Below are positions 1 through 8,074 of a stretch of 28,883 nucleotides of DNA, piece by piece. How positions within the stretch are numbered: position 1 is the first letter of the stretch; each line of letters opens with the position of its first letter. Both the position numbers and the translations under genes were made by a program. The stretch comes from Betaproteobacteria bacterium (GTDB taxonomy: Bacteria > Pseudomonadota > Gammaproteobacteria > Burkholderiales > JAHFRG01), in contig JAHFRG010000007.1 in assembly GCA_023258935.1 (NCBI GenBank), positions 6,110 to 34,992 on the forward strand. The letters run 5' to 3'. Below the pieces are notes generated by a model. That model saw nothing but the letters and a program-made list of their open reading frames with translations, ran no database searches and was not told the origin of the DNA.

Positions 1-788
1 TTGCCTGCGTTCGCCAAGTCGCCCATGTAGAGGCGTACGCGTGAGCGCGGTTCAAGCCGCGCGAATTTGCTGTCAAGGGATTGCCAGGATTTGATAAGCA
101 GTGTCAGGTAATTGAGATGGTGCGTGCCGCAATCATTGAAAGTGGCGGGCAATTCGGCTGGCATGAAATTGAGCAGGAGAGTGCCCCGCTTCATGCCGTG
201 GCCGGCAAAGCGTGCAGCTTTTCCCAGCACTGCGATGGTGCCCGCAAGCATGCGCGAAGCGCAGTAATCGCCGGCATTGCCTTCGATCAGCACCGCGCCG
301 CGGCTCATGTGGTCGCCGACACGGTCGCCGGCATTGCCCGTGACGATCACCATGCCTCCCGCCATGCTGTGCCGGACCCCGGGAATAGCGGCGGCAAGGA
401 AATCGTCCGCATTGCCGCGAATGTGGAGCAAACCGTTTTTCATCCCGCTTGCAGCATAAGCGCCAACATTGCCATGTACAGTAACAGCGCCGTTTTTCAT
501 GGCAAACCCAAGATAGGCGCCGGCATCGCCGTGTACCGTGATACTGCCGCTGGTCATCGCCTGCCCGACGCGGTCGAGTTTGTCGCAACTGTTTTTAATC
601 ACCAGCCTGGATGAATCATCCCCGCTGATGGAAAAAAGCTCGCCCGCTCGCAGCCTGCGGTTACCGCTGGCGAGTTCAATGGCGGAGATTTCAGCCGGCG
701 ATTTTTCCTTGAGTAAATCAGGCGTGAGCGGGGACAGGTCTACACGCTGCCGCGGCGTTTCATTTAAAGTTAAGGTCAGCGCGCTCAT
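1..788 (-). CDS. fhcC: Formyltransferase/hydrolase complex subunit C (partial, 3' end off window)
   Basis: Subunit C of the FhcABCD complex, which moves the formyl group from formyl-H4MPT to methylofuran and hydrolyses it to formate in the cytoplasm. The frame is open from an ATG at 788 to the window edge, giving about 262 residues; the family is near 270, so only a few residues are missing. The middle is a run of imperfect repeats of the form hydrophobic-x-G-N-A-G-x-(Y/F/R)-x-(A/G), the parallel beta-helix seen in FwdC/FhcC and the C-terminal domain of glutamate synthase. The start overlaps the fhcD stop by four bases (ATGA), so translation is probably coupled. It is the last visible gene of fhcB-A-D-C. 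Identification is by the repeat pattern and by operon position. Confidence 0.9.
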   Translation of the reverse strand, partial: MSALTLTLNETPRQRVDLSPLTPDLLKEKSPAEISAIELASGNRRLRAGELFSISGDDSSRLVIKNSCDKLDRVGQAMTSGSITVHGDAGAYLGFAMKNGAVTVHGNVGAYAASGMKNGLLHIRGNADDFLAAAIPGVRHSMAGGMVIVTGNAGDRVGDHMSRGAVLIEGNAGDYCASRMLAGTIAVLGKAARFAGHGMKRGTLLLNFMPAELPATFNDCGTHHLNYLTLLIKSWQSLDSKFARLEPRSRVRLYMGDLANAG

Positions 789-1681
789 GACATGATTTGA
801 CGCAAATGAAAATGAAATTGCCCCAGATTGCCGCCGTAGTTACCTGCGGTGATGCGGCATATGCCGTTTTGCGCGCCGAGCGCGCACGCGGCAGAAATGC
901 CAACTCGCATGGCATTGCGCACATCAGACTCGTTGAGGCCGTCAATCACGATTTCCAGCACCGCCTCGATGCCTTCAGACAATTCTGATCGGGTGATGCC
1001 GCGAATAGTCGGGCAAAACGCATCGTTGGTAGAAGCCATCAGCGTTTTGTATTTAGAGCCGACTTTGGAGCCGGAGCGCACGATGCCGCCTGGAAAAGGC
1101 ATGATGACATTGGGTACTTTGCGCATAGCTTCGATGGCCGCTTCACCGGCAGCGAGCGCCTGTGCATGCGATTCCGCCAGAATCAGGAAATTGCCCCCGC
1201 CCACCGCTTTCACCATGCCGGTGGTTTCTTCACACAGGAATTCGCCATCCATCACCGGCACGCGCCACAGGCGTTTGCCGCCGATCAGCTTTGAGGATTG
1301 AAAGCCGTCGCCGAAGTAACGCAGATTTTTTCCCAGTGGCAATGACTCTCCATCGGATATTCCGGCAAACGCGGCGCTGGTGGGACAGGTGAGCACGCAT
1401 TGGCCGACGCGCCGCTCCAGCTGCTTGGCCAGTTCCTTTGCCGATACGGCAAACATTAGTATCGCCGCGCCGGGGCGTCCGTCCGGCGTCTCGTCAGGCT
1501 CAAGCCTGCGCTCGATTCCTGCCTCACAGCCACAGGCGATTACTGAAGTGGCGAAACCGGTGGCAGCCGTGGCCGCGTGGTACGCCCATTTGAGATTGTA
1601 GGCGGTGATGATGACGCGGGTCGCCTTCATGCCAAAGGCTTCGGCAAAGGTGTCGTCTATGGTGACGCCGTTAATAATCAT
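785..1681 (-). CDS. fhcD: Formylmethanofuran (methylofuran):H4MPT formyltransferase
   Basis: FhcD/Ftr transfers the formyl group between formyl-H4MPT and methylofuran and is the formyltransferase subunit of the bacterial Fhc complex. The protein is 298 residues, the usual family length, and opens MIINGVTIDDTFAEAFGMKA, a typical Ftr N terminus. The region near residues 130-160 and the ending with its NLGQFHFHL stretch are also typical. The ATG at 1681 is preceded by AT-rich DNA without a recognisable Shine-Dalgarno sequence, because a palindromic repeat (1698-1770) lies just upstream, between fhcA and fhcD. The stop overlaps the fhcC start. Translation may rely on an unstructured leader or on coupling. 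Confidence 0.95.
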   Translation of the reverse strand: MIINGVTIDDTFAEAFGMKATRVIITAYNLKWAYHAATAATGFATSVIACGCEAGIERRLEPDETPDGRPGAAILMFAVSAKELAKQLERRVGQCVLTCPTSAAFAGISDGESLPLGKNLRYFGDGFQSSKLIGGKRLWRVPVMDGEFLCEETTGMVKAVGGGNFLILAESHAQALAAGEAAIEAMRKVPNVIMPFPGGIVRSGSKVGSKYKTLMASTNDAFCPTIRGITRSELSEGIEAVLEIVIDGLNESDVRNAMRVGISAACALGAQNGICRITAGNYGGNLGQFHFHLRQIMS

Positions 1682-1697
1682 ATTTAATTAATCATTG

Positions 1698-1770
1698 AAC
1701 CGCAGAGACGCTGAGACGCAGAGGAAAAACTGATTAATTTGATTTTTCTGCGCCTCCGCGCCTCCGCGGT
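1698..1770. repeat. Dispersed palindromic repeat, copy A
   Basis: An imperfect inverted repeat: the left arm at 1698-1729 starts ACCGCAGAGACGC and the right arm at 1742-1770 ends CGCCTCCGCGGT, with an AT-rich loop between. The arms have an internal period of about 9-10 bases (CGCAGAGA type). A relative sits at 12287-12394. Sequences of this type are scattered between genes in many proteobacteria. It lies between the fhcA stop (1776) and the fhcD start (1681) and could form a hairpin in the operon mRNA. Confidence 0.75.
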
Positions 1771-1775
1771 GGAAA

Positions 1776-3443
1776 TCACGTTTGTTTACGGCAGGGATGC
1801 AGCAAGAGTTTGTTGCCGTGCCCGCATTCGTACATCTCATCATCGCTGATCTTGAAGTTATCCATGCGTATTGTTTGGTAGCGCTCGAAATAGGATTTAA
1901 GCTGCTTTTCAATGACTTTATCGAACTCGGGTTTCACCACGTGCGTATTGCCCCAGGTGACTTTGACGATCTTGCCGTTTTGCGCCACCAGCTCGCCATC
2001 CTTGAACACATAATCGGGCCTGGCGAACATTTTTTCCCTGTCGGCATCTTCGCTGTAGACGGTGATATCGGCGGCGGCCCCGAGGCCGAGATGACCGCGG
2101 TCGGCAAGTCCGAGGATTTTCGCAGGCGCGGCGCGGGTCATGGTGGCGATTTCATAGAGCGTATATTCGCGCGTCAGGCTTGCCAATGTGCTCATTGCCG
2201 CCGCATCGGGATTGATGGTGGCAAGGACGTTGTTTCGATAAGTTTTATCCATGAGCAGTTTAATCAGGTGAGGGTAACTCATGAAAGGCGCGCCGGTGGG
2301 ATGATCGGTGGTGAGGAAAATGCGCCACGGGTCGTTGACCATCAGGAAAATTTCCAGGCCGATCGCCCACTGCAATGCGTTGACGAAATTCTTGTCGAGA
2401 TAGCGGAATGGCACCACGCCGCAGCCGGCGTCGCACTCGATGTCCATCACTACCCATTTTTTCGGATGGCCATGCGGCGCGTTGCGGTACTGCGCCATAG
2501 TATCGCCGGAAGCAGTCACGGTCTGGCCGAACATAATTTGTCCGACATCCGCGGTAATATTTTTATTGTTGTTGATGGATTCGGCAACGCGCGCCGCGCC
2601 GGAAGAAAATTTCCGGTCGCCCTCGGTGTCATAGCTGTGGAACTGGATATGAGTGAGATGCATCGGCAGGCCTTCAGCCGCTCTTATGGTCTGCAATGTG
2701 GTCTCCGCATTGCCCGGCACGCCGAGATTGCATCCATGCACGTGCAGCGGATGCGGCACGCCGAGGTCGCTGAGCGCCTGTGTCAGGACTTTGAGTATCT
2801 GCCGCGGGGTCACGTGGTAATACGCATGCTCCTCATCCACATCCAGCTTGCGCTGGTTGAATTTGAACGCGGAGATGCCTCCCGGATTCACTACTTTGAT
2901 GCCGATGCACTGTGCGGCATTGAGAGTCCACGCCACATAATCATTAATTGCTTTTTGGTCGGATTTGGCAGCCAGCATGCGCAGCAGGAAATCATCGCTG
3001 CCAAGCAAAGCATAACCGCCCTTGTCGATGATGGGCGTATCACCCATTTCCATGTGCGCCTGGCGCGCATTCGCAGGCAGCAGAGCTGGTTCAAAGCACG
3101 TGGTGTAGCCCATCTCGGCATAACGGTAGCCGGCGGTAAGCGTGGATGGCACGGCATGTCCGCATCCTGAGCGGGTGAGTGAGGTGCGTTCAACGATGTC
3201 GCCGCGATGGTCTTCGGGCAGCATATTGCGAGCGATATTCACCTTGCCCCCGCCGATATGGGTGTGCAAATCTATCGCTCCTGCCATCACTATCCTGCCG
3301 GAAATATCGTACTCGCGTTCCACCTGCTCGCCGGAAGCGGGCGTGGCGACAATACGGCCGTCACGAATGAATACGTGGCGCACTTCGCCGTTGACCTGAT
3401 TGGCCGGGTCATAGATTTTGCCGCCATTAAGTTTAGTAAGCAT
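1776..3443 (-). CDS. fhcA: Formyltransferase/hydrolase complex subunit A (formylmethylofuran hydrolase)
   Basis: FhcA is the amidohydrolase-fold subunit that hydrolyses formyl-methylofuran to formate. The protein has 555 residues, the normal size. Near the N terminus is the metal-binding H-x-H motif (His60, Thr61, His62, followed by IGGGKVN), and later HVHGCNLGVPGN and STLASLTREYTLYEIA stretches, all typical of FwdA/FhcA. The start lies eight bases after the fhcB stop. Downstream a 94-bp gap holding the palindromic repeat separates it from fhcD. A long open frame on the opposite strand (about 1782-3170) is a shadow of its codon bias. Confidence 0.95.
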   Translation of the reverse strand: MLTKLNGGKIYDPANQVNGEVRHVFIRDGRIVATPASGEQVEREYDISGRIVMAGAIDLHTHIGGGKVNIARNMLPEDHRGDIVERTSLTRSGCGHAVPSTLTAGYRYAEMGYTTCFEPALLPANARQAHMEMGDTPIIDKGGYALLGSDDFLLRMLAAKSDQKAINDYVAWTLNAAQCIGIKVVNPGGISAFKFNQRKLDVDEEHAYYHVTPRQILKVLTQALSDLGVPHPLHVHGCNLGVPGNAETTLQTIRAAEGLPMHLTHIQFHSYDTEGDRKFSSGAARVAESINNNKNITADVGQIMFGQTVTASGDTMAQYRNAPHGHPKKWVVMDIECDAGCGVVPFRYLDKNFVNALQWAIGLEIFLMVNDPWRIFLTTDHPTGAPFMSYPHLIKLLMDKTYRNNVLATINPDAAAMSTLASLTREYTLYEIATMTRAAPAKILGLADRGHLGLGAAADITVYSEDADREKMFARPDYVFKDGELVAQNGKIVKVTWGNTHVVKPEFDKVIEKQLKSYFERYQTIRMDNFKISDDEMYECGHGNKLLLHPCRKQT

Positions 3444-3451
3444 CAGCGGAA

Positions 3452-4726
3452 TTACAACGCCTTTTCAATTTCGGCGATAACCTGTGCCACCGAGGGCAGC
3501 GCGCTCTCACGGAGCTTCCTTAACGGCAGTGCTACCACATTATCAGTTCGGTAAATATGTCCTGAGTGGTCAATGCCCGGTGTGGCGACAGGTATATAAA
3601 CATCCGGTTCCCTATTGAAACTCATGCCGCTGCGCCCGAGCACCACCGTGGGAACAGCGGTTTCAGGCGGCGTGCGTTTCTCGTTGAAGCTGGAAATCCA
3701 CAACAGTGCGTCCGCTTCGTTTTGTTGCAGCATGCGTTGGGCAAAGAAATGACGCGGATCATAATCAGGGTGCCCGCTCCCAAAACCGGTGCGCAAGGGG
3801 AAGCCGCTTTGCCAACTGCATACCTGGTTGGCGGTCACATCGCCTTCATTGCCGCCCAATGGAAGACTGGAAAAGCGCGTGCCGCGGTTCAGATCCTTCA
3901 CCAGCTCGCACAGGCTTTGCACGGCAAGCTCCGCATGTTTGAAATCAAAATCTGCGGCAGACCAGGCGAGCACCCCATAACGTGCGTTTTGCATGCGTTT
4001 AGCAAGCTGCTGCAATTCTGATAACGGTACACCTGCAACTCGGTCAATCTGCATATGCCGCCCGGCGATCAGGCAGCGCAGCGCGCCTGCTATTTCGCTG
4101 ATGTGCGTGATGTCGCAGGCGATGACGGTCGGTTTACGCCCATCGGGGGCGGTCCCCGCTTGAGTATCCAGTCCGCGCCCCAGGTACACGACTTCGCGGG
4201 CGTTGCTGCCAAACAGTGCATCGCGGTTCCAGATATAGCGCTCGAAAAAGCGCGGGAAACGGGTTACTACATCGGTGCCTGCAATCACCAGCAAATCCAC
4301 TCGGTTTCTCACTTCGCTCAAAGTAGTGGTAAGCCAGCCGCCATCCTGCAGCGCCAGCACGTTACTCATGAAACTAACGCTGTTCATGTGGTCTACCACT
4401 GCACCGATGCGGTCGGCGATTTGCATCAGCGCGCGCATCCCCGCCACATCGGTGCCCAGGCCCGCAATCAGCGGTTGTTTTGCTTTCTTGAGGATAACCG
4501 CTGCCGCAGCCGCGGCGTTTTTAAGTGAAACATTTTTTTCTGCGATGCGCGGAGCAGTTGGTTTAGATGAACTTAGCCCGGCAAATGCCTTGCAGCTCAT
4601 AGGACAGCCGTTGGCGATGACTTCAAGCTTGCTGGATTGAGTTGAGACGCGCAGGTCATCGCATGCGAGTCCGCAAAACGGGCACGGTACTTCGTCCCAT
4701 ACTCCGGGAGATAAAAGTTGCGTCAT
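3452..4726 (-). CDS. fhcB: Formyltransferase/hydrolase complex subunit B
   Basis: FhcB resembles the molybdopterin subunit FwdB of formylmethanofuran dehydrogenase but belongs to a non-redox complex. From the ATG at 4726 it has 424 residues and begins MTQLLSPGVWDEVPCPFCGL. Cys15, Cys18, Cys22 and Cys41 form a C-x2-C-x3-C-x18-C pattern like the N-terminal [4Fe-4S] site of formate-dehydrogenase-type enzymes. No cysteine occurs from about residue 46 to beyond 150, so the metal-ligating Cys/Sec expected near residue 120 is absent, as known for bacterial FhcB. A GTG start at 4774 is possible but would fall inside the predicted sigma-54-like promoter. First gene of the fhc operon. Confidence 0.93.
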   Translation of the reverse strand: MTQLLSPGVWDEVPCPFCGLACDDLRVSTQSSKLEVIANGCPMSCKAFAGLSSSKPTAPRIAEKNVSLKNAAAAAAVILKKAKQPLIAGLGTDVAGMRALMQIADRIGAVVDHMNSVSFMSNVLALQDGGWLTTTLSEVRNRVDLLVIAGTDVVTRFPRFFERYIWNRDALFGSNAREVVYLGRGLDTQAGTAPDGRKPTVIACDITHISEIAGALRCLIAGRHMQIDRVAGVPLSELQQLAKRMQNARYGVLAWSAADFDFKHAELAVQSLCELVKDLNRGTRFSSLPLGGNEGDVTANQVCSWQSGFPLRTGFGSGHPDYDPRHFFAQRMLQQNEADALLWISSFNEKRTPPETAVPTVVLGRSGMSFNREPDVYIPVATPGIDHSGHIYRTDNVVALPLRKLRESALPSVAQVIAEIEKAL

Positions 4727-4769
4727 GAAAATATTCCGCTTGGCGCCAAAGGCGGATTGTATTGGCAAA

Positions 4770-4785
4770 GGCACATACTATGCCA
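4770..4785 (-). promoter_or_regulatory. Candidate sigma-54 promoter for the fhc operon
   Basis: On the minus strand the sequence reads TGGCATAGTATGTGCC, with the diagnostic GG-N10-GC spacing (GG at 4784-4783, GC at 4772-4771). The -24 half matches TGGCA exactly; the -12 half is GTGC rather than TTGC. A start site about 12 bases downstream (near 4759) would give a leader of roughly 33 bases before the fhcB ATG at 4726. The site overlaps a TTGGCA/TGCCAA dyad (4762-4767, 4781-4786). Prediction from motif only. Confidence 0.45.
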
Positions 4786-4872
4786 AGAGCTAATGTTTGG
4801 GTAGACTAGTGACGCGCAGCGCAAGACTCCGATATTTTGCTATATATAAAGAATATATCTTTCGCGCACAAC

Positions 4873-4917
4873 AATGCAGTAAAACGAGCGGTCATGCGCT
4901 GATAATGTGACATACTG
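4873..4917. promoter_or_regulatory. Possible activator-binding dyad in the divergent control region
   Basis: Between the two back-to-back sigma-54-like promoters lies an inverted repeat GCAGTA ... TACTGC with about 30-35 bases between the arms, next to an AT-rich stretch (about 4830-4860, TATATATAAAG). The position, some 70-110 bases from each promoter, is where an enhancer-binding protein could act on both. The dyad is short and could be chance; TACTGC also occurs upstream of the sigma-54 activator gene (about 24382-24387). Confidence 0.2.
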
Positions 4918-4984
4918 CTCCGCGCGCGTCGCAAATAAGCTTTTCGACTATTGAGACCGTCTTGAAATACAATAAGAAAACTGG

Positions 4985-5000
4985 TGGCATGATAGTTGCT
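4985..5000 (+). promoter_or_regulatory. Candidate sigma-54 promoter for the beta-RFAP synthase/mtdB operon
   Basis: The sequence TGGCATGATAGTTGCT matches the -24/-12 consensus TGGCACG-N4-TTGCW at all but one position, with exact GG-N10-GC spacing (GG 4986-4987, GC 4998-4999). A start near 5011 would leave a leader of about 18 bases before the ATG at 5029. The 11-mer AAGAAAACTGG directly precedes it (4974-4984) and recurs just before a similar motif at 24465. Confidence 0.6.
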
Positions 5001-5028
5001 GAACTTATCGGGTTGAAATCACAACATA

Positions 5029-6036
5029 ATGAACGGCTTGCAGATTGCCTATAAAGAAGCCCAGAGCGTAGTAGTAGAGGCTCCTGCGCGTTTGCATCTG
5101 GGGTTCATGGATTTAAACGGTGCCACCGGCCGCCGCTTCGGTAGCCTGGGATTGACTCTCGAGGGATTCAGCACGCGCATTTACGCAGAGCGCGCTGAAA
5201 TGTTTTCGGTAGAAGGTGCGCAGACGCAGCGTGCGATGCATGTGTTGCGCTGTCTGCACGAGCGGCTGAGGTTACGCGGCGCGGTGCGCATGGCGGTGGT
5301 GCAGGCGATACCCGAGCACATTGGTCTTGGTTCCGGCACCCAGCTCGCCATCGCATCGGGTATTGCCGTAGCGCGCCTCTATCAGCTTGACCTTGGGGCA
5401 AGGGAAATTGCCGCAGTGATGGATCGTGGTATCCGGTCCGGAATCGGTATCGGCGCATTCGACCAAGGCGGATTTCTAATTGACGGAGGCCGCGGCAACA
5501 GCGATGAGCCACCGCGTATTACCAGCCGTATCACCTTCCCTTCACAATGGCGGGTATTGCTGATTTTCGATTTGCGGGCGCAGGGCCTGCACGGAGCCGA
5601 TGAGGATAAGGTGTTTCGCACTTTGCCGCAGTTCCCGGAGGCAAGCGCTGCGCATTTGTGCCGCCTGGTGCTGATGCATTTAATGCCGGCTCTCGTGGAG
5701 GCCGATATTCAGGAATTCGGAAAAGCAGTGAGCGAACTGCAGCGTGTGGTGGGAGATTATTTTGCCCCGGCACAGGGCGGACGGTATGCCAGCCACAAAG
5801 TAAGCGAAGTGCTTGCCTGGCTGGAGAGCCAAGGCGTGAATTGCGTAGGCCAGAGTTCATGGGGGCCGACCGGTTTTGCCGTAGTGGATTCGGAAAGCCG
5901 CGCAGGCAGTCTGCTGCAGGAAGCGGAAGCGCGCTGGAGAGCGGACAGCGAGTTGCGCTTTAAAATCTGCGCTGCGCGCAATCGCGGCGGAGAGGTGCTG
6001 CAGCAGCAACGCAGCACCAAAACCGGCACGATTTAA
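5029..6036 (+). CDS. Beta-ribofuranosylaminobenzene 5'-phosphate synthase
   Basis: Beta-RFAP synthase joins 4-aminobenzoate to phosphoribosyl pyrophosphate with loss of CO2 and pyrophosphate, the first committed step of the H4MPT arylamine side. The 335-residue protein is a GHMP-kinase-fold member: PARLHLGFMDLNG at about residues 19-31 and the glycine-rich IPEHIGLGSGTQLAIASG at about 94-111 are the family signatures, and QSSWGPTGFAVV near the C terminus is the conserved closing motif. The equivalent gene in Methylobacterium extorquens is known as orf4. The ATG at 5029 has only a weak ribosome-binding site and lies about 30 bases after the sigma-54-like motif. First gene of the plus-strand operon ahead of mtdB. 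Confidence 0.92.
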   Translation: MNGLQIAYKEAQSVVVEAPARLHLGFMDLNGATGRRFGSLGLTLEGFSTRIYAERAEMFSVEGAQTQRAMHVLRCLHERLRLRGAVRMAVVQAIPEHIGLGSGTQLAIASGIAVARLYQLDLGAREIAAVMDRGIRSGIGIGAFDQGGFLIDGGRGNSDEPPRITSRITFPSQWRVLLIFDLRAQGLHGADEDKVFRTLPQFPEASAAHLCRLVLMHLMPALVEADIQEFGKAVSELQRVVGDYFAPAQGGRYASHKVSEVLAWLESQGVNCVGQSSWGPTGFAVVDSESRAGSLLQEAEARWRADSELRFKICAARNRGGEVLQQQRSTKTGTI

Positions 6037-6060
6037 AAATAGAAAGAATATTGAGGACTT

Positions 6061-6963
6061 ATGGAGAAACTTTATCTGTTGCACATGATTACACCCACCC
6101 CAAATGTCAGCCCATTCGATGTGAACATGGCATATGACGCCGGCTATAATGCAGTGGCGGCATATACCAATATCACCCTAGACCAGGTTGCGGCGCTTAC
6201 CCAGGACGCTATTTTTTCACGTGGACCAAGTGGTGTGAAGCGCACCGGCATTTTCATCGGCGGGCGCGAAATCGGGATGGCCGCTGATATGCTGGATGCC
6301 GCGAGACTCGCGATGGTGCCACCGTTCGAGGTGTCGGTATTCGCCGATCCTTCAGGCGCCTTTACTACTGCAGCGGCAACGGTCGCGGCGGTAGAAAGGC
6401 AGTTGAAGCGCGCGCATCGCTGCACTCTGGAGGGCCTCGAAGTGCTGGTTCTGGGCGGAACCGGGCCGGTTGGCACTGCTGCCGCAGTGCTGGCTTCCGG
6501 AGCCGGAGCCAAGGTGAAGATTGCCAGCCACAGCAGCGCTAACCGTGCGCGCATGTCTTCTCAAGTCGCCAACGCCCGTTACGGCGCCACCACCGAACCG
6601 GTGGATGCGAGTTCCGAAGATAACAAATCAGCGGCAATTGCCCGGATGGATGTGGTGATGAGCAGCGCTAAGGCCGGCGTGCAGATCCTGAGTCAGCAAT
6701 TGCTGAAACAAGCGGTGCGCTTACTGGTGGCGGCGGACATCAACGCCGTGCCGCCCGCTGGCATCGAAGGTGTCAACCTGATGGACGACGGCGTGCCGCT
6801 TGCAGCGGGCTCTGGCAAGGCCGTTGGGATTGGCGCGCTGGCGATAGGCGATATCAAATACCAGGTGCAGCACGGCCTGTTTGAAGCAATGTTGCAGGCG
6901 GAAAAACCGCTGTATCTGGATTTCCGTGAAGCGTTTGCACTGGCACGCAAATATGTCAGCTGA
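6061..6963 (+). CDS. mtdB: NAD(P)-dependent methylene-H4MPT dehydrogenase
   Basis: MtdB oxidises methylene-H4MPT to methenyl-H4MPT with NAD+ or NADP+, the step after Fae. The protein has 300 residues. The N terminus MEKLYLLHMITPTPNVSPFD and the Rossmann loop GGTGPVG (about residues 132-138) are typical, as is GIGALAIGDIKYQVQ near the end. A GAGGA Shine-Dalgarno sequence lies five bases before the ATG. The gap after the beta-RFAP synthase gene is 24 bases, and the last codons overlap the start of the ATP-grasp gene. MtdA, the folate-linked paralogue, is less likely given the mch/fae context. Confidence 0.93.
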   Translation: MEKLYLLHMITPTPNVSPFDVNMAYDAGYNAVAAYTNITLDQVAALTQDAIFSRGPSGVKRTGIFIGGREIGMAADMLDAARLAMVPPFEVSVFADPSGAFTTAAATVAAVERQLKRAHRCTLEGLEVLVLGGTGPVGTAAAVLASGAGAKVKIASHSSANRARMSSQVANARYGATTEPVDASSEDNKSAAIARMDVVMSSAKAGVQILSQQLLKQAVRLLVAADINAVPPAGIEGVNLMDDGVPLAAGSGKAVGIGALAIGDIKYQVQHGLFEAMLQAEKPLYLDFREAFALARKYVS

Positions 6964-8074
6964 AAGCAAAACTTTCCTTATCGCAGCGCTTACCGGCAGG
7001 GCGCTGGCGCAATCGGCCAGGCGCGGCGGCTTTCCGGTGGTGGTGCTGGATTTATATAACGACCTGGATACGCATCGTTACGCCCAGCACAGCCGGGCGG
7101 TAGCGCAGCATGAACAAGGTTTCGATGCGGCGGCGCTGCTCAAAGCGGCGGACGAGCTGTGCCCGCCGCAGCGCTGTGCCGGCCTGGTGTGCGGATCGGG
7201 ATTTGAAGACCAGCCAGAGCTGCTAAAGCAGCTTTCAGCAGGCAGGCCGTTATACGGCAATGATGCGGAAATAGTGACGCGGATTAAAGACCCGCGGCAA
7301 TTTTTTGCATTGCTCGATGAACTTGAAATGGCGCATCCGGAAGTGCGTTACGCACCGCCACGGCCGGCTTGCGGATGGCTTGCCAAAAAAATCGGCGGCT
7401 ACGGTGGAACTCATGTTTTGCCGGCCGCAGGCAGACAACCGGATGGAATGCATTACTACCAGAAACTCGAGTCGGGGCGCAGCATGTCAGCGACTTTTCT
7501 CGCTGACGGGACTAAATCGCACATTATCGGTTTTAACGAACAGTGGACCACCAGCGCCGGATCGCCTTTTAGTTATGCCGGCGCGATCAGCCACGCGAAA
7601 CTAGATGCCGTTTTACAAACAGAAATCGCGCGCAAACTCGATCAGCTGGTGCAGGTAACCGGCCTCGCGGGGTTGAACGGCATGGATTTCCTGCTGCGCG
7701 GCAATGAATACAGGGTGCTTGAAATCAACCCGCGGCCGTGTGCAACCATGGATTTGTATGATGACGACTGCAAGGAGTCCCTGTTTGGCTGGCACCTGCG
7801 TGCATGCCGTGGTGAATTGCCTCAAGAGCAGCTGGTCACGCAAAAAATCACGAGAGGGCACGCAGTAGTACATGCCGAGCGGACGCTGCGCATACCTATG
7901 AACATGAAGTTCCCGGAGTGGGTGAGCGATATTCCGGGAGCGGATAGACAATTCGCACCGGGTGCACCGCTATGCATGGTGCATGCGCAAGGCGCATCGA
8001 CGCAGCAGGTAAAGCGGCTGTTGATACAGCGGCAAGCAGCCATCGCTAGAGCGATAACGGAGGAAGCAGCGTGA
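6953..8074 (+). CDS. ATP-grasp protein of the H4MPT gene island
   Basis: A 373-residue ATP-grasp domain protein, commonly present between mtdB and mch in methylotrophs; I believe it is the counterpart of orfY of M. extorquens. Visible signatures are the lysine region GWLAKKIGGYGGTHV, the substrate/ATP stretch AGLNGMDFLLRGNEYRVLEINPR (split by variable residues) and the metal-binding ending NPRPCATMDLYDDD. The ATG at 6953 lies inside the mtdB 3' end (11-base overlap); a longer in-frame start at 6881 would overlap mtdB much more and is unlikely. The substrate is unknown; a ligase step in methylofuran or H4MPT synthesis is an inference from context. Confidence 0.85.
   Translation: MSAESKTFLIAALTGRALAQSARRGGFPVVVLDLYNDLDTHRYAQHSRAVAQHEQGFDAAALLKAADELCPPQRCAGLVCGSGFEDQPELLKQLSAGRPLYGNDAEIVTRIKDPRQFFALLDELEMAHPEVRYAPPRPACGWLAKKIGGYGGTHVLPAAGRQPDGMHYYQKLESGRSMSATFLADGTKSHIIGFNEQWTTSAGSPFSYAGAISHAKLDAVLQTEIARKLDQLVQVTGLAGLNGMDFLLRGNEYRVLEINPRPCATMDLYDDDCKESLFGWHLRACRGELPQEQLVTQKITRGHAVVHAERTLRIPMNMKFPEWVSDIPGADRQFAPGAPLCMVHAQGASTQQVKRLLIQRQAAIARAITEEAA

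Noticed and set aside
133..588. A 151-codon arginine- and cysteine-rich minus-strand ORF
   Set aside because: It is a frame-shifted shadow of the repetitive fhcC coding sequence, whose own frame is open from 788 to the edge.
1688..1912. A 74-codon minus-strand ORF crossing the fhcA end
   Set aside because: Its C-terminal half is only translated palindromic repeat (FHRGGAEAQK-type), a common false ORF.
1782..3170. A 462-codon open frame on the plus strand
   Set aside because: It is the antisense shadow of fhcA, whose protein has full family similarity; the plus-strand product is low in recognisable features.
4727..4774. A longer FhcB starting at a GTG at 4774
   Set aside because: The extra 16 residues are not like the family, and the start would lie inside the predicted promoter; the ATG at 4726 begins just before the conserved cysteine motif.
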